In this document: piece by piece, positions 56,177-64,000 of the stretch
Layout: every line of letters begins with the position of its first letter
How positions within the stretch are numbered: the stretch's first letter is position 1
DNA from: Hyphomicrobiaceae bacterium
Lineage (GTDB): Bacteria; Pseudomonadota; Alphaproteobacteria; Rhizobiales; Hyphomicrobiaceae
Length of the DNA stretch: 64,000 nucleotides
Assembly: GCA_008933705.1 (NCBI GenBank)
Contig: WBUN01000011.1
Location: forward strand, 1 to 64,000
Direction of reading: 5' to 3'
The notes under the pieces: model-generated
What the model saw: the letters and a program-made list of their open reading frames with translations, nothing else
What the model was told of the DNA's origin: nothing
Databases searched by the model: none
Made by a program: the position numbers and the translations under genes

Positions 56177-57328
56177 CTACTGGCGCGTGACCTTGCCGCC
56201 CTCGATCTTGACCAGATACACGCTTGGCACGTTCTGCGCGCTTTCCTTGCCGGCCGGTCCCTGCTTGATGAAGGCGATGTCGCCGTTGATGCCCTGCACC
56301 TTGACGCCCCACAGAGCCTGCTGGATCGCCGCGGGCTCGGCCTTGCCGGCCGCCTTGATGGCCGCGACGATGGTGTGGATGCCGTCCCAGCCGCGGAAGC
56401 CCTCCGTCAGTCCGCCGACGTTGTATTTCTTCTCGTTCCACAGCGCGACGAACTTCTTGGCGATGTCGGGGTTCTTCACGGCTTCAGGGAACCAGGGTGT
56501 GAAGAACACGAGATGATAGGAGCCGTTCGCTGCTGCACCGGCCTGGGCAATGAGCTGGTCGGGCGAGTTGGAGCCGCCCGTGGTGATGATGCGGGCGATG
56601 AGCTGCTGATCCTTGGCCTGCTTCAGAAGCAGCGTGATCTGCTCGACCGCGGTCGTCACGAACAGCGTGTCGCTGCCGGACGCCTTGATCTTGGCGAGCT
56701 GGGCAGAGAAGTCGGTGGCCTTGGGGTCCATCGTCTCCATCACGCCGACCGTGACGCCTTCGCGCTTGGCGGCTTCGGAGAACTCCTTGGCGGCGCCGAG
56801 CCCGAAATCGTTGTTGGTGCTGAGGAAGTCGGCCTTCTTGATGCCGAGCTTCTTGAAGAGCGGCGTGAACGCCTTGGCCTCCATCTCCGAGGTGGGGCTG
56901 ATGCGGAAGATGTAGGGATTGCCCGAGACGGTGATCTTGCCGGAGGAGGACGTCTCGACCAGCATCGGCACCTTGTATTCCTCAAGCTTGGGCATGACGG
57001 CGAGCGTCAGCGTGGAGCTCCAGGCACCCATCATGACGGGAACCTTGTCCTTGACGATCAGCTTCTCGGCGGTCGCGACGGCCTCCGTCGGGTTGGACTT
57101 GTTGTCCTCGACGATGAGCTGGATCTTGCGGCCGAGCACGCCGCCGGCCTTGTTGATCTCCTCCTCGGCAATCTTGGCGCCTTGGGCGACGTAGTTGCCG
57201 GACGCGGCGAAGGCGCCGGTCAACGGCTGCGTGACGCCGATCTTGATCGGCTCCTGGGCTGCGGCGGCACCTGCCAGGAGCGTTGCTCCGAGCGCGGCCA
57301 GCATGGTCTTGAACGGACGCGATGCCAT
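56177..57328 (-). CDS. livK: branched-chain amino acid-type ABC transporter substrate-binding protein
   Basis: Signal peptide; IKIGVTQPLTGAFAASGNYVAQGAKIAEEEINKAGGVLGRKIQLIVEDNKSNP. Confidence 0.93.
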   Translation of the reverse strand: MASRPFKTMLAALGATLLAGAAAAQEPIKIGVTQPLTGAFAASGNYVAQGAKIAEEEINKAGGVLGRKIQLIVEDNKSNPTEAVATAEKLIVKDKVPVMMGAWSSTLTLAVMPKLEEYKVPMLVETSSSGKITVSGNPYIFRISPTSEMEAKAFTPLFKKLGIKKADFLSTNNDFGLGAAKEFSEAAKREGVTVGVMETMDPKATDFSAQLAKIKASGSDTLFVTTAVEQITLLLKQAKDQQLIARIITTGGSNSPDQLIAQAGAAANGSYHLVFFTPWFPEAVKNPDIAKKFVALWNEKKYNVGGLTEGFRGWDGIHTIVAAIKAAGKAEPAAIQQALWGVKVQGINGDIAFIKQGPAGKESAQNVPSVYLVKIEGGKVTRQ

Positions 57329-57496
57329 TGACGTGATCTCCCCTGCGCTGAGACGGAATTTGCCGAAGTTACTTTCCCAGACCGATGGGCATGACGGCTT
57401 GTACCAATGTTAGTAAAACCATCACAGTTGAGGATATGAGAGAGGCCGTAAGCTGACAAGCGCGTTTGCACCGCCCGATTCGAGGCAAACTGCGCA

Positions 57497-58459
57497 TCAT
57501 TTCATCATTTTTTGCAGGCGCGGGATGATGTCGTTCGCGATCGCTTCCACCTGCTCCTTCTCGTACCTGTAGGGAACGAAGATGATGCGATCGACGCCGG
57601 CGGCAACGTGCGCCGCGAGCTGCTCGACGCACTCCTCGACGCTGCCCATGATGGCGCTGTCCATGGTCGACTCCGACCAAGAGGCGTAGTCCCACTCGGT
57701 CTGCAGCCAGTGCTTCATCGGCTCCTCGATCTTGGATCGCGGGCCGATGCAGATGGGGAGCTGGTTGGTGGAGATCAGCTCGTCGGGATTGCGCCCGGCT
57801 TCCTCGGCGAAGGAGCGCACCTTGCTCCATACGCGCTGGAAGCTCTCGGGCGTGTAGTAGTAGGTGAGCCAGCCGTCGCCCTTGGTCGCCGCCCGCTTCA
57901 GCACCGCATCGACATAACCGCCGATCAGGATGGGAGGCCGCGGCTTCTGCACGGGCTTCGGGTAAAGCACGGCGCCGCGCAGGAGGTAGGGCGGATAGTC
58001 GCCGACGACTTTTTCCTCCGTCCACAGCCTGTTTATGATCTCGAGACTCTGCTCCATGATCTTGCCGCGCTGGTGGAAGTCGACCCCCATGGAGTCGAAC
58101 TCGCGCTTGTACCAGCCGACCGCGGCGCCGACGATCAGGCGGCCGTTCGAGATATGGTCGATGGTCGCCAGCTCCTTGGCCAGGATGACGGGGTTGCGCA
58201 TCGGCATGACGAGGATACCCGTGCCGACCTTGATCCTGCTCGTGCGCGCGGCCACCGCCGTCAGGATCGTCAGCGCCTCGTGGATCGGAAAGCTCGGCTC
58301 GACGCCGAGCAGGATATGGTCCCAGGCCCACACCGACTCGTAACCGAGCTCTTCCATGCGCACGCCGTACGCGATCAGCTCCTGCGCATCGGGCATCTCC
58401 GGGTACTTCGTGAAGTTGCGCATGGCGATGCCGAATACGGTCTGCTTGTTCTTGGCCAT
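57497..58459 (-). CDS. LLM-class oxidoreductase, F420-type
   Basis: AYGVRMEELGYESVWAWDH; RTSRIKVGTGILVMPMRNPVILAKELATIDHISNGRLIVGAAVGWYKREFDSMG. Confidence 0.88.
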   Translation of the reverse strand: MAKNKQTVFGIAMRNFTKYPEMPDAQELIAYGVRMEELGYESVWAWDHILLGVEPSFPIHEALTILTAVAARTSRIKVGTGILVMPMRNPVILAKELATIDHISNGRLIVGAAVGWYKREFDSMGVDFHQRGKIMEQSLEIINRLWTEEKVVGDYPPYLLRGAVLYPKPVQKPRPPILIGGYVDAVLKRAATKGDGWLTYYYTPESFQRVWSKVRSFAEEAGRNPDELISTNQLPICIGPRSKIEEPMKHWLQTEWDYASWSESTMDSAIMGSVEECVEQLAAHVAAGVDRIIFVPYRYEKEQVEAIANDIIPRLQKMMK

Positions 58460-58506
58460 GGGTGCTCCTTGTTGTGCAATGCGATGCTGGGCGTCGCCGG
58501 CAACAT

Positions 58507-59289
58507 TCACGCCGTGAAGCGGCGGTCGGGATCGAGACGGCGCAGCGTGGCCAGCTCCTCCTTGCGGGGCGGCTCCACGGTCTCGACCTTCCGGTCGAAC
58601 AGCAGCTTGAAGCCGGTGTTGTCCTGCACCTGCTCGCGCGTGACGCCGTGCTGCAGCGCCAGCACCTTCATCTCGCGCGTCTCCTCGTCGAAGCCCATCA
58701 GCGCAAGATCGGTGACGACCCGCCACAGGCCGCCCTCGGGCAGTCCGGCCTCGGCGCGGGAGCGCCTGCCCCTGATCCAGCCGGGCGACGTGATGAAATC
58801 GACATCGGGCACGAACCGACGCTTCTCGTGCTTCATCGCCACGATCATGTTGGTCAGCGAGGAGATGTCGTTGCCACCGCCGGTGCCCGGCAGGCGCGTC
58901 TTGGGGTTGTCGGCATCGCCGATGAAGGAGGAATTGAGATTGCCGAAGCGGTCGATCTGGGCGCCGCCCATGAAGCCGATATCGACGTAACCCCGCTGCA
59001 GCAGCAGCAGGACGTCAGTGATGGGCAGCACCATGTTGGCATAGCGCGTGCAGCGCTGCTCGTTGGTCGACGGCGGAAGCTCGCCCGGCACGATGCGCGG
59101 GCCGATGGTTCCGCCCTCGAACAGGATGGTGAGATGCGGGGCGAACTGGTGCTGCGCCAGGGTTGCTGCCAGCAGCGGCACGCCGATGCCGGCAAATACG
59201 GTCTGGCCGTCCTTCAGCAGCCTTGCGGCCATGACGCACAGCAGCTCAGAGGCCGTGTACGTTGTGCCTCCCGATTGATGCTTAGTCAT
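58507..59289 (-). CDS. CoA-transferase beta subunit (class I, GctB/IpdB-like)
   Basis: ELLCVMAARLLKDGQTVFAGIGVPLLAATLAQ; ILFEGGTIGPRI; GYVDIGFMGGAQIDRFGNLNSS. Confidence 0.88.
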   Translation of the reverse strand: MTKHQSGGTTYTASELLCVMAARLLKDGQTVFAGIGVPLLAATLAQHQFAPHLTILFEGGTIGPRIVPGELPPSTNEQRCTRYANMVLPITDVLLLLQRGYVDIGFMGGAQIDRFGNLNSSFIGDADNPKTRLPGTGGGNDISSLTNMIVAMKHEKRRFVPDVDFITSPGWIRGRRSRAEAGLPEGGLWRVVTDLALMGFDEETREMKVLALQHGVTREQVQDNTGFKLLFDRKVETVEPPRKEELATLRRLDPDRRFTA

Positions 59290-60253
59290 TATGTACGCTC
59301 CTGCCGCGGCGGCATGCATCGAGAACGGCGTCCATCCCGAGCTTGGAAAGGTAGTCGGCCCAGGACTTGGGCTCGTAGTAGTAGCGGGCGAGATAGTCCT
59401 GGGCGCCCTTGACGGCGTCCTCGGTCGTCATGTGGGCATATTCGTCGAGATGCGAGAAGAATGGCTCATAGACGCCGTAGCACTCGTGCGGGGCGCAGCC
59501 GATCTGCACCTCGACCACCGCATCGACGGTGAAGAAGGGAATGCGTGTCTGGTCGGGCGTTCGGCGGATCTGCTCGTTGGAGATGATCCGCTCCGTCGTC
59601 AAGATCACGCGCTTGGCGGCCATGGCGATGTCGAGGTCCATGAACTGCAGGCCGTCGAGCTGGGCATTGCCGTAGGCGTCGCAACGCTGCACGTGGATCA
59701 GCGCCACATCCGGATTGAGGGCCGGCAGAAGAGCCAGCTCCTCGCCCGTGAAGGGGCACGTCATGGTCTTGAGGCCATCGCCCAGGCGCTCGCCGACGCC
59801 CGAGCCCAGCATCGTGCGCGAGGGCATGAAGGGTATGCCCATGGCGCCGGCACGATAGCGCAGGCCCATCGACATGTGGCTCCACTCCTCGAACACGGCG
59901 AGCTTGTTCTCGGTGTAGTGGCGCATCACCTTCGATACGCCCCAGATCAGGCCCTGGCTGAACCAGCTCGTCACCACGTGGCGCGACACGCCGGATGCAA
60001 GCAGAAGATCGCTTTCCGACGAGGCGATGGAACGGGAGACGGTCAGGTTCTGCTTGCGTGCGCGGATCAGCGCCCAGATCATGGCATAGGGCGTGCGCGA
60101 CAGGTGGCAGCCGCCGAGGGCGACGTGATCGCCGTCGCTGACGAGCTTGGCCGCCTCCTCGAGCGACATGACCTTCTCGCGCAAACCGCGATCGCGCGCG
60201 AGCGTGTCCTCGCGCAGCTTCCGGTAAGGCGTCACCAGGCTTTGCGTGCTCAT
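59282..60253 (-). CDS. CoA-transferase alpha subunit (class I, GctA/IpdA-like)
   Basis: EKVMSLEEAAKLVSDGDHVALGGCHLSRTPYAMIWALIRARKQNLTVS; ALLPALNPDVALIHVQRCDAYGNAQ. Confidence 0.88.
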   Translation of the reverse strand: MSTQSLVTPYRKLREDTLARDRGLREKVMSLEEAAKLVSDGDHVALGGCHLSRTPYAMIWALIRARKQNLTVSRSIASSESDLLLASGVSRHVVTSWFSQGLIWGVSKVMRHYTENKLAVFEEWSHMSMGLRYRAGAMGIPFMPSRTMLGSGVGERLGDGLKTMTCPFTGEELALLPALNPDVALIHVQRCDAYGNAQLDGLQFMDLDIAMAAKRVILTTERIISNEQIRRTPDQTRIPFFTVDAVVEVQIGCAPHECYGVYEPFFSHLDEYAHMTTEDAVKGAQDYLARYYYEPKSWADYLSKLGMDAVLDACRRGRSVHND

Positions 60254-60280
60254 GCGCGTCTATTCCTTCCGGGTCAGGGA

Positions 60281-61783
60281 TCAGGCGGCGGCGTGCATGC
60301 CGCTGTCGCGGTTGAAAGCGGCGATCATCTCGTCCCACTGCGGCACGAGGGCATGCAGGCCGCGCCAGAAGTCCTGGGATTTGCGGCGATCGAAATCGGC
60401 AAGTGCAATGCCCTGCTGCTCGACCCACGTGAAATAGCCGAGGTTGAAGACGCGCTCGCGCTCACGATGGGTCGCATCGAGCACGTGCTCGGTATCGGCG
60501 CCGAGGAGGTGCCGGCCGACCAGCTCGGCCGCCGTCTCGTCCGTCAACTCGCCCTGGTTGTGCCGCCGCTTCAGGTAGGTCTCGAGCTCGCTCCGGTAGA
60601 GCTCGTGCCCATCGGTGGCGACCGTGATGATGACGTCGTCGGGCCCGAGCGCCAAGTGCTTGGCCATCTTGATGGCTCCGAGAACATTGGCGATTGAGGA
60701 CAGCCCGAAGTAGCCGAGCATGCGCGCCGTTGCGGGCGCGAGCCCAAGGCGCCGCCCAAGGTAGGCCCGTCCGGCCTCGGTGTTGAAGACGGCGTTGAGT
60801 CCGTCGGTCGCCTGGTCGCTGATCCCGATGACGAGGTCGGTGTTCATCACATTGTGGATGAGCGGAACGTGCTTGTCGCCGATGCCCTGGATATTGTGCT
60901 CGCCGTAGCCGTTCATGAGCAGCGTCGGGCACTCCACGGCCTCGACCACCGCAATGCGGGTGCCGTGCTTGTCCTTGAGATAGTCGCCCGCCGCGAGCGT
61001 GCCGGCCGAACCGCTGGCAGAGACATATCCGGCAAGCTTCAGCGGCTTCGATGTGCCTCGCAGGCTCTGGAAGATCTTCTCCAGCGCCGGCCCGGTGCAG
61101 CGCCAGTGTCCGAGATAATTGCCGAACTCGCTGAACTGATTGACGATCTCGTTGGCCGGATCGCGCGCAAGCTCAGCGCACCTGTCGTAGATCTCCTTGA
61201 CGTTGGATTCGGTGCCGGGCGTGCGCACAATGTCCTCGGGCGCCGTCACCCAATGGCCGAGCCAGTCGAACCGCTCCTGGCTCATGCCGCCGGGAAGAAC
61301 CGCCACGCCGCGGCAGCCGAGAATGCGCGAGATGGCAACGCCGCCGCGGCAATAGTTGCCGGTCGAGGGCCACACGGCCCGCTGGCGCGCCGGATCGAAG
61401 CGGCCGGCAACCAGGCGAGGCGCGAGACAGGCATAGGCGGCCAATACCTTGTGCGCGCGGATCATCGGGAACAGCGCGCCAAGCGCCACCACGATGCGCG
61501 CCTTCACCCCGGTCAGAGATGCAGGCAGCTCCACGTGAACCGGCGTTGCTGCCTGGCCGGTTCGCCCGAGGTCGTTGAACCAATTGACCCGGTAGAGATT
61601 GTGCGGGTGCGCCTCATCCGGACCCACGCTCGCCAGCGATGCGCGGACGTTCTTGGGCGCCTTCGCGGGATCCGCCAGCTCGCCGAACGTGGGCAGGCGG
61701 ATGCCCTTGTCCCTCAGCAGCGCAACGGTGCGGGCGCGAACGGCCTTGTCGTCCACCTTGACCGGGAAGTCGAACGGACCCAT
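60281..61783 (-). CDS. PLP-dependent (fold type II, cysteine synthase/threonine synthase-like) protein
   Basis: [56 protein letters not shown]. Confidence 0.75.
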   Translation of the reverse strand: MGPFDFPVKVDDKAVRARTVALLRDKGIRLPTFGELADPAKAPKNVRASLASVGPDEAHPHNLYRVNWFNDLGRTGQAATPVHVELPASLTGVKARIVVALGALFPMIRAHKVLAAYACLAPRLVAGRFDPARQRAVWPSTGNYCRGGVAISRILGCRGVAVLPGGMSQERFDWLGHWVTAPEDIVRTPGTESNVKEIYDRCAELARDPANEIVNQFSEFGNYLGHWRCTGPALEKIFQSLRGTSKPLKLAGYVSASGSAGTLAAGDYLKDKHGTRIAVVEAVECPTLLMNGYGEHNIQGIGDKHVPLIHNVMNTDLVIGISDQATDGLNAVFNTEAGRAYLGRRLGLAPATARMLGYFGLSSIANVLGAIKMAKHLALGPDDVIITVATDGHELYRSELETYLKRRHNQGELTDETAAELVGRHLLGADTEHVLDATHRERERVFNLGYFTWVEQQGIALADFDRRKSQDFWRGLHALVPQWDEMIAAFNRDSGMHAAA

Positions 61784-61915
61784 GCGAATGCGCTTCCTAC
61801 ACTTCCATCTCGGCCTGCAGCCGCTTCCCGACTGTTTCTATTGTTCTATTCTTAGTACCAGTATCCTACGGCCGTTCACGGCAGGCAACAGGGAATTCCT
61901 GCATGTCTCCAACAC

Positions 61916-64000
61916 TCACTCAGCCGCCGGCGGGAGGGCCAGAGCGCGCGGCTCCGTGCGCCGCCCGGTGCGTGCCGCCTCGCCATAGAGCGTCGTGCGC
62001 TGCCTCGGTATCCGACCGGCCTCGCGTATGAGCCGCTCCATATGCCCGGCGCGAATTTCCTGGCCGTGGGCAGCGCCGGCCGCACGCGTGATCGACTCCT
62101 CCATGAGCACACCGCCGATGTCGTTGGCCCCGGCATCGAGGCACAGCGCCGCTCCGTCCGGGCCCATCTTCACCCAGGAGGCCTGGATGTTGGGTATCAC
62201 CGGGTCAAGCACCAGCCGCGCCACGGCGTGCATCAACACAGCCTCGCGGAAGGTCGGGCCCTTGCGCGATTGCCCCTTGAGGTAGATGGGAGCCTCCATA
62301 TGCACGAAGGCGAGCGGCACGAACTCGGTGAACCCGCCGGTGCGCACCTGCAGCTCGCGCACGCGCAGGAGATGCTTGGCCCAGTGCCTGTAGCCGTCGA
62401 CGTGGCCGAACATGACGGTTGCGGTGCTGCGCAAACCGACCGCGTGCGCGGCCTCCATCACCTCGAACCATTCGGCCGTCGAAAGCTTGTCGGGGCAGAG
62501 AATGGCTCGCACCTCGTCATCGAGAATCTCGGCGGCCGTACCAGGGAGGCTGGCGAGGCCCGCGCCTCTCAACCGCATCAGATAGTCAGCCGGCGAGAGC
62601 CCGAGCGTCATGGCGCCGTGCCGGATCTCGAGCGGCGAGAACGCGTGCACATGCATGTCCGGCGCCGCGGATTTCACCGCCGCCACGATCGAAAGATAGG
62701 TATCGCCCGTGTAGCCGGGCCTGATGCCGCCCTGCAGACAGACTTCGGTGGCCCCGCGCTCCCATGCTTCGCGTGTGCGCCGGCCGATCTCCTCGATCGT
62801 GAGGTCGTACGGCTTCTCGCGATGGCCAAGGCTGTGGCGCCCCTTGGAGAAGGCGCAGAACCTGCAGCCGTAGGTGCAGATGTTGGTGTAGTTGATGTTG
62901 CGGTTGACGATGTAGGTGACCGTCTCACCCACGCGCGCAGCACGCAACCGGTCGGCGGCGGCGCAGACGGCGGCGAAGTCTGCACCCCGCGCATCGAACA
63001 GGGAAACGATGTCAGGCTCGGAAAGCTCCGCACCACCCGCAACCCGATCCAGCACCGAGGCGACTTGACCGGATGCCTTGTGGCCGCGCGAGCGAACGCG
63101 TGCCACCTGCGGTGCCGGCAGCGGCTCCAGTCCGCCGGGAGACCACGCGTCCTCGCGCGCCAGGCCCGCGCCATCGAGATGCCTCAGCATGTGCGGCACG
63201 ACTGCGGGATCGACCCAGCCCTTGGGCGCGGATGCCCATTCCGGGTAGACCGCCAGCCGCTCGACCAGCGTGCGGCCGGCGCTCGCGGTTGCTGCCTCCA
63301 GATCGCTCAGGTGCGGCCAGGGCGCCTCGGGGTTCACATGATCGGGCGTCACCGGCGACACGCCGCCCCAATCGTTGATGCCGGCGCGGATGAGCTGAGC
63401 GAGCCCTTCAGGGCGCAGATTGGGCGGCGCCTGGATGTTCATATCGGCGCCAAGGATGACGCGCGCCACGGCGATCGTCCATGCGTGCTCCTCGAGCGAG
63501 GGCTCGGCTGCTGTCGCCATACGCGTGCCGGGCTTGGCGCGGAAATTCTGGATGATCACTTCCTGGATGTGTCCGTGCCGCTCGTGACTATCCCGGATTG
63601 CGAGCAGGGCCTGGATGCGCTCGGCACGTGTTTCCCCTATGCCGATGAGAATGCCGGTCGTGAACGGCACCGCCGCGCGGCCGGCAGCCTCCAGCGTTGC
63701 CAGCCGGACGGCCGGCACCTTGTCGGGTGAGCCGAAGTGCGGACCGCCACGCGCCGAGAGGCGATCGGACACGGTCTCCAGCATGATGCCCTGCGACACC
63801 GACACGGCGCGCAGGCGCCGCAGCCAAGCCTCGTCCATCACGCCAGGATTGAGATGCGGCAGCAGCCCCGTCTCGCGCAGCACCAGGGCGGCCGAGGATT
63901 CGAGATAGGCAAGCGTGGAGTTCGCGCCCAGCTCGGCAAGTGCCCTGCGGGCTGCGGCATGGCGCAGCTCGGGCTGGTCGCCCAGCGTGAACAATGCCTC
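61916..64000 (-). CDS. fbiC: bifunctional FO synthase (CofG-CofH / FbiC), 5' end beyond the window
   Basis: C-terminal half NRNINYTNICTYGCRFCAFSKGRHSLGHREKPYDL (radical SAM CxxxCxxC) and LQGGIRPGYTGDTYLSI; N-terminal half CofG-like (GIGETRAERIQALLAIRDSHERHGHIQEVIIQNFRAKPGTRM, INDWGGVSPVTPDHVNPE). Confidence 0.93.
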   Translation of the reverse strand, partial: EALFTLGDQPELRHAAARRALAELGANSTLAYLESSAALVLRETGLLPHLNPGVMDEAWLRRLRAVSVSQGIMLETVSDRLSARGGPHFGSPDKVPAVRLATLEAAGRAAVPFTTGILIGIGETRAERIQALLAIRDSHERHGHIQEVIIQNFRAKPGTRMATAAEPSLEEHAWTIAVARVILGADMNIQAPPNLRPEGLAQLIRAGINDWGGVSPVTPDHVNPEAPWPHLSDLEAATASAGRTLVERLAVYPEWASAPKGWVDPAVVPHMLRHLDGAGLAREDAWSPGGLEPLPAPQVARVRSRGHKASGQVASVLDRVAGGAELSEPDIVSLFDARGADFAAVCAAADRLRAARVGETVTYIVNRNINYTNICTYGCRFCAFSKGRHSLGHREKPYDLTIEEIGRRTREAWERGATEVCLQGGIRPGYTGDTYLSIVAAVKSAAPDMHVHAFSPLEIRHGAMTLGLSPADYLMRLRGAGLASLPGTAAEILDDEVRAILCPDKLSTAEWFEVMEAAHAVGLRSTATVMFGHVDGYRHWAKHLLRVRELQVRTGGFTEFVPLAFVHMEAPIYLKGQSRKGPTFREAVLMHAVARLVLDPVIPNIQASWVKMGPDGAALCLDAGANDIGGVLMEESITRAAGAAHGQEIRAGHMERLIREAGRIPRQRTTLYGEAARTGRRTEPRALALPPAAE

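Noticed and set aside
1-64000. Prophage, IS element, integrase or anti-phage defence island
   Set aside because: No transposase, integrase, terminase, restriction-modification, nuclease-helicase defence or tail genes recognised among the frames; the HerA-like ATPase lacks a partner nuclease nearby
1-64000. tRNA or rRNA genes
   Set aside because: None spotted by eye in intergenic gaps; tRNAscan-SE/Infernal would be needed to exclude them

Overview
64-kb high-GC window that looks like a chromosomal segment from an alphaproteobacterium (Hyphomicrobiales-like by gene content; inferred from protein family resemblance only). It is densely coding, and I see no prophage, transposase, CRISPR array, rRNA or tRNA that I can support. 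Main blocks: type-II NADH dehydrogenase and a peptide-type SBP; a GGDEF/EAL protein; agmatinase-like hydrolase; rfbB/rfbD; gamma-glutamyltransferase plus DUF1028; a BY-kinase-like protein with a degenerate P-loop plus polysaccharide deacetylase; ctaA and ubiA; a lipid A/Kdo cluster (DUF4170, msbA-like, DUF374-KdtA fusion, lpxK, DUF2093); xseA; purD followed by a fluoroacetate-dehalogenase-like hydrolase and two patatins; tadA, rluB, rsmD; an ECF sigma/anti-sigma pair; amiC; a region with two XRE regulators; a 0.8-kb array of palindromic intergenic repeats with an exact 101-bp period; an NTE-like patatin with a cNMP domain; a cytidylate-kinase-like/BON fusion; YbaK; NamZ-like; a HerA-like ATPase followed by a tiny gene that copies its C-terminal tail; an apparently orphan methylmalonyl-CoA mutase small subunit; and a minus-strand block with Liv ABC transporter, LLM (F420-type) oxidoreductase, CoA-transferase pair, PLP enzyme and FbiC (F420 biosynthesis, truncated by the window end). 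Best candidates for something undescribed: the F420-linked block, the HerA tail-mimic microprotein, the DUF374-KdtA fusion, and the cytidylate-kinase-like/BON fusion. All family calls are from reading the translations; no database search was run.
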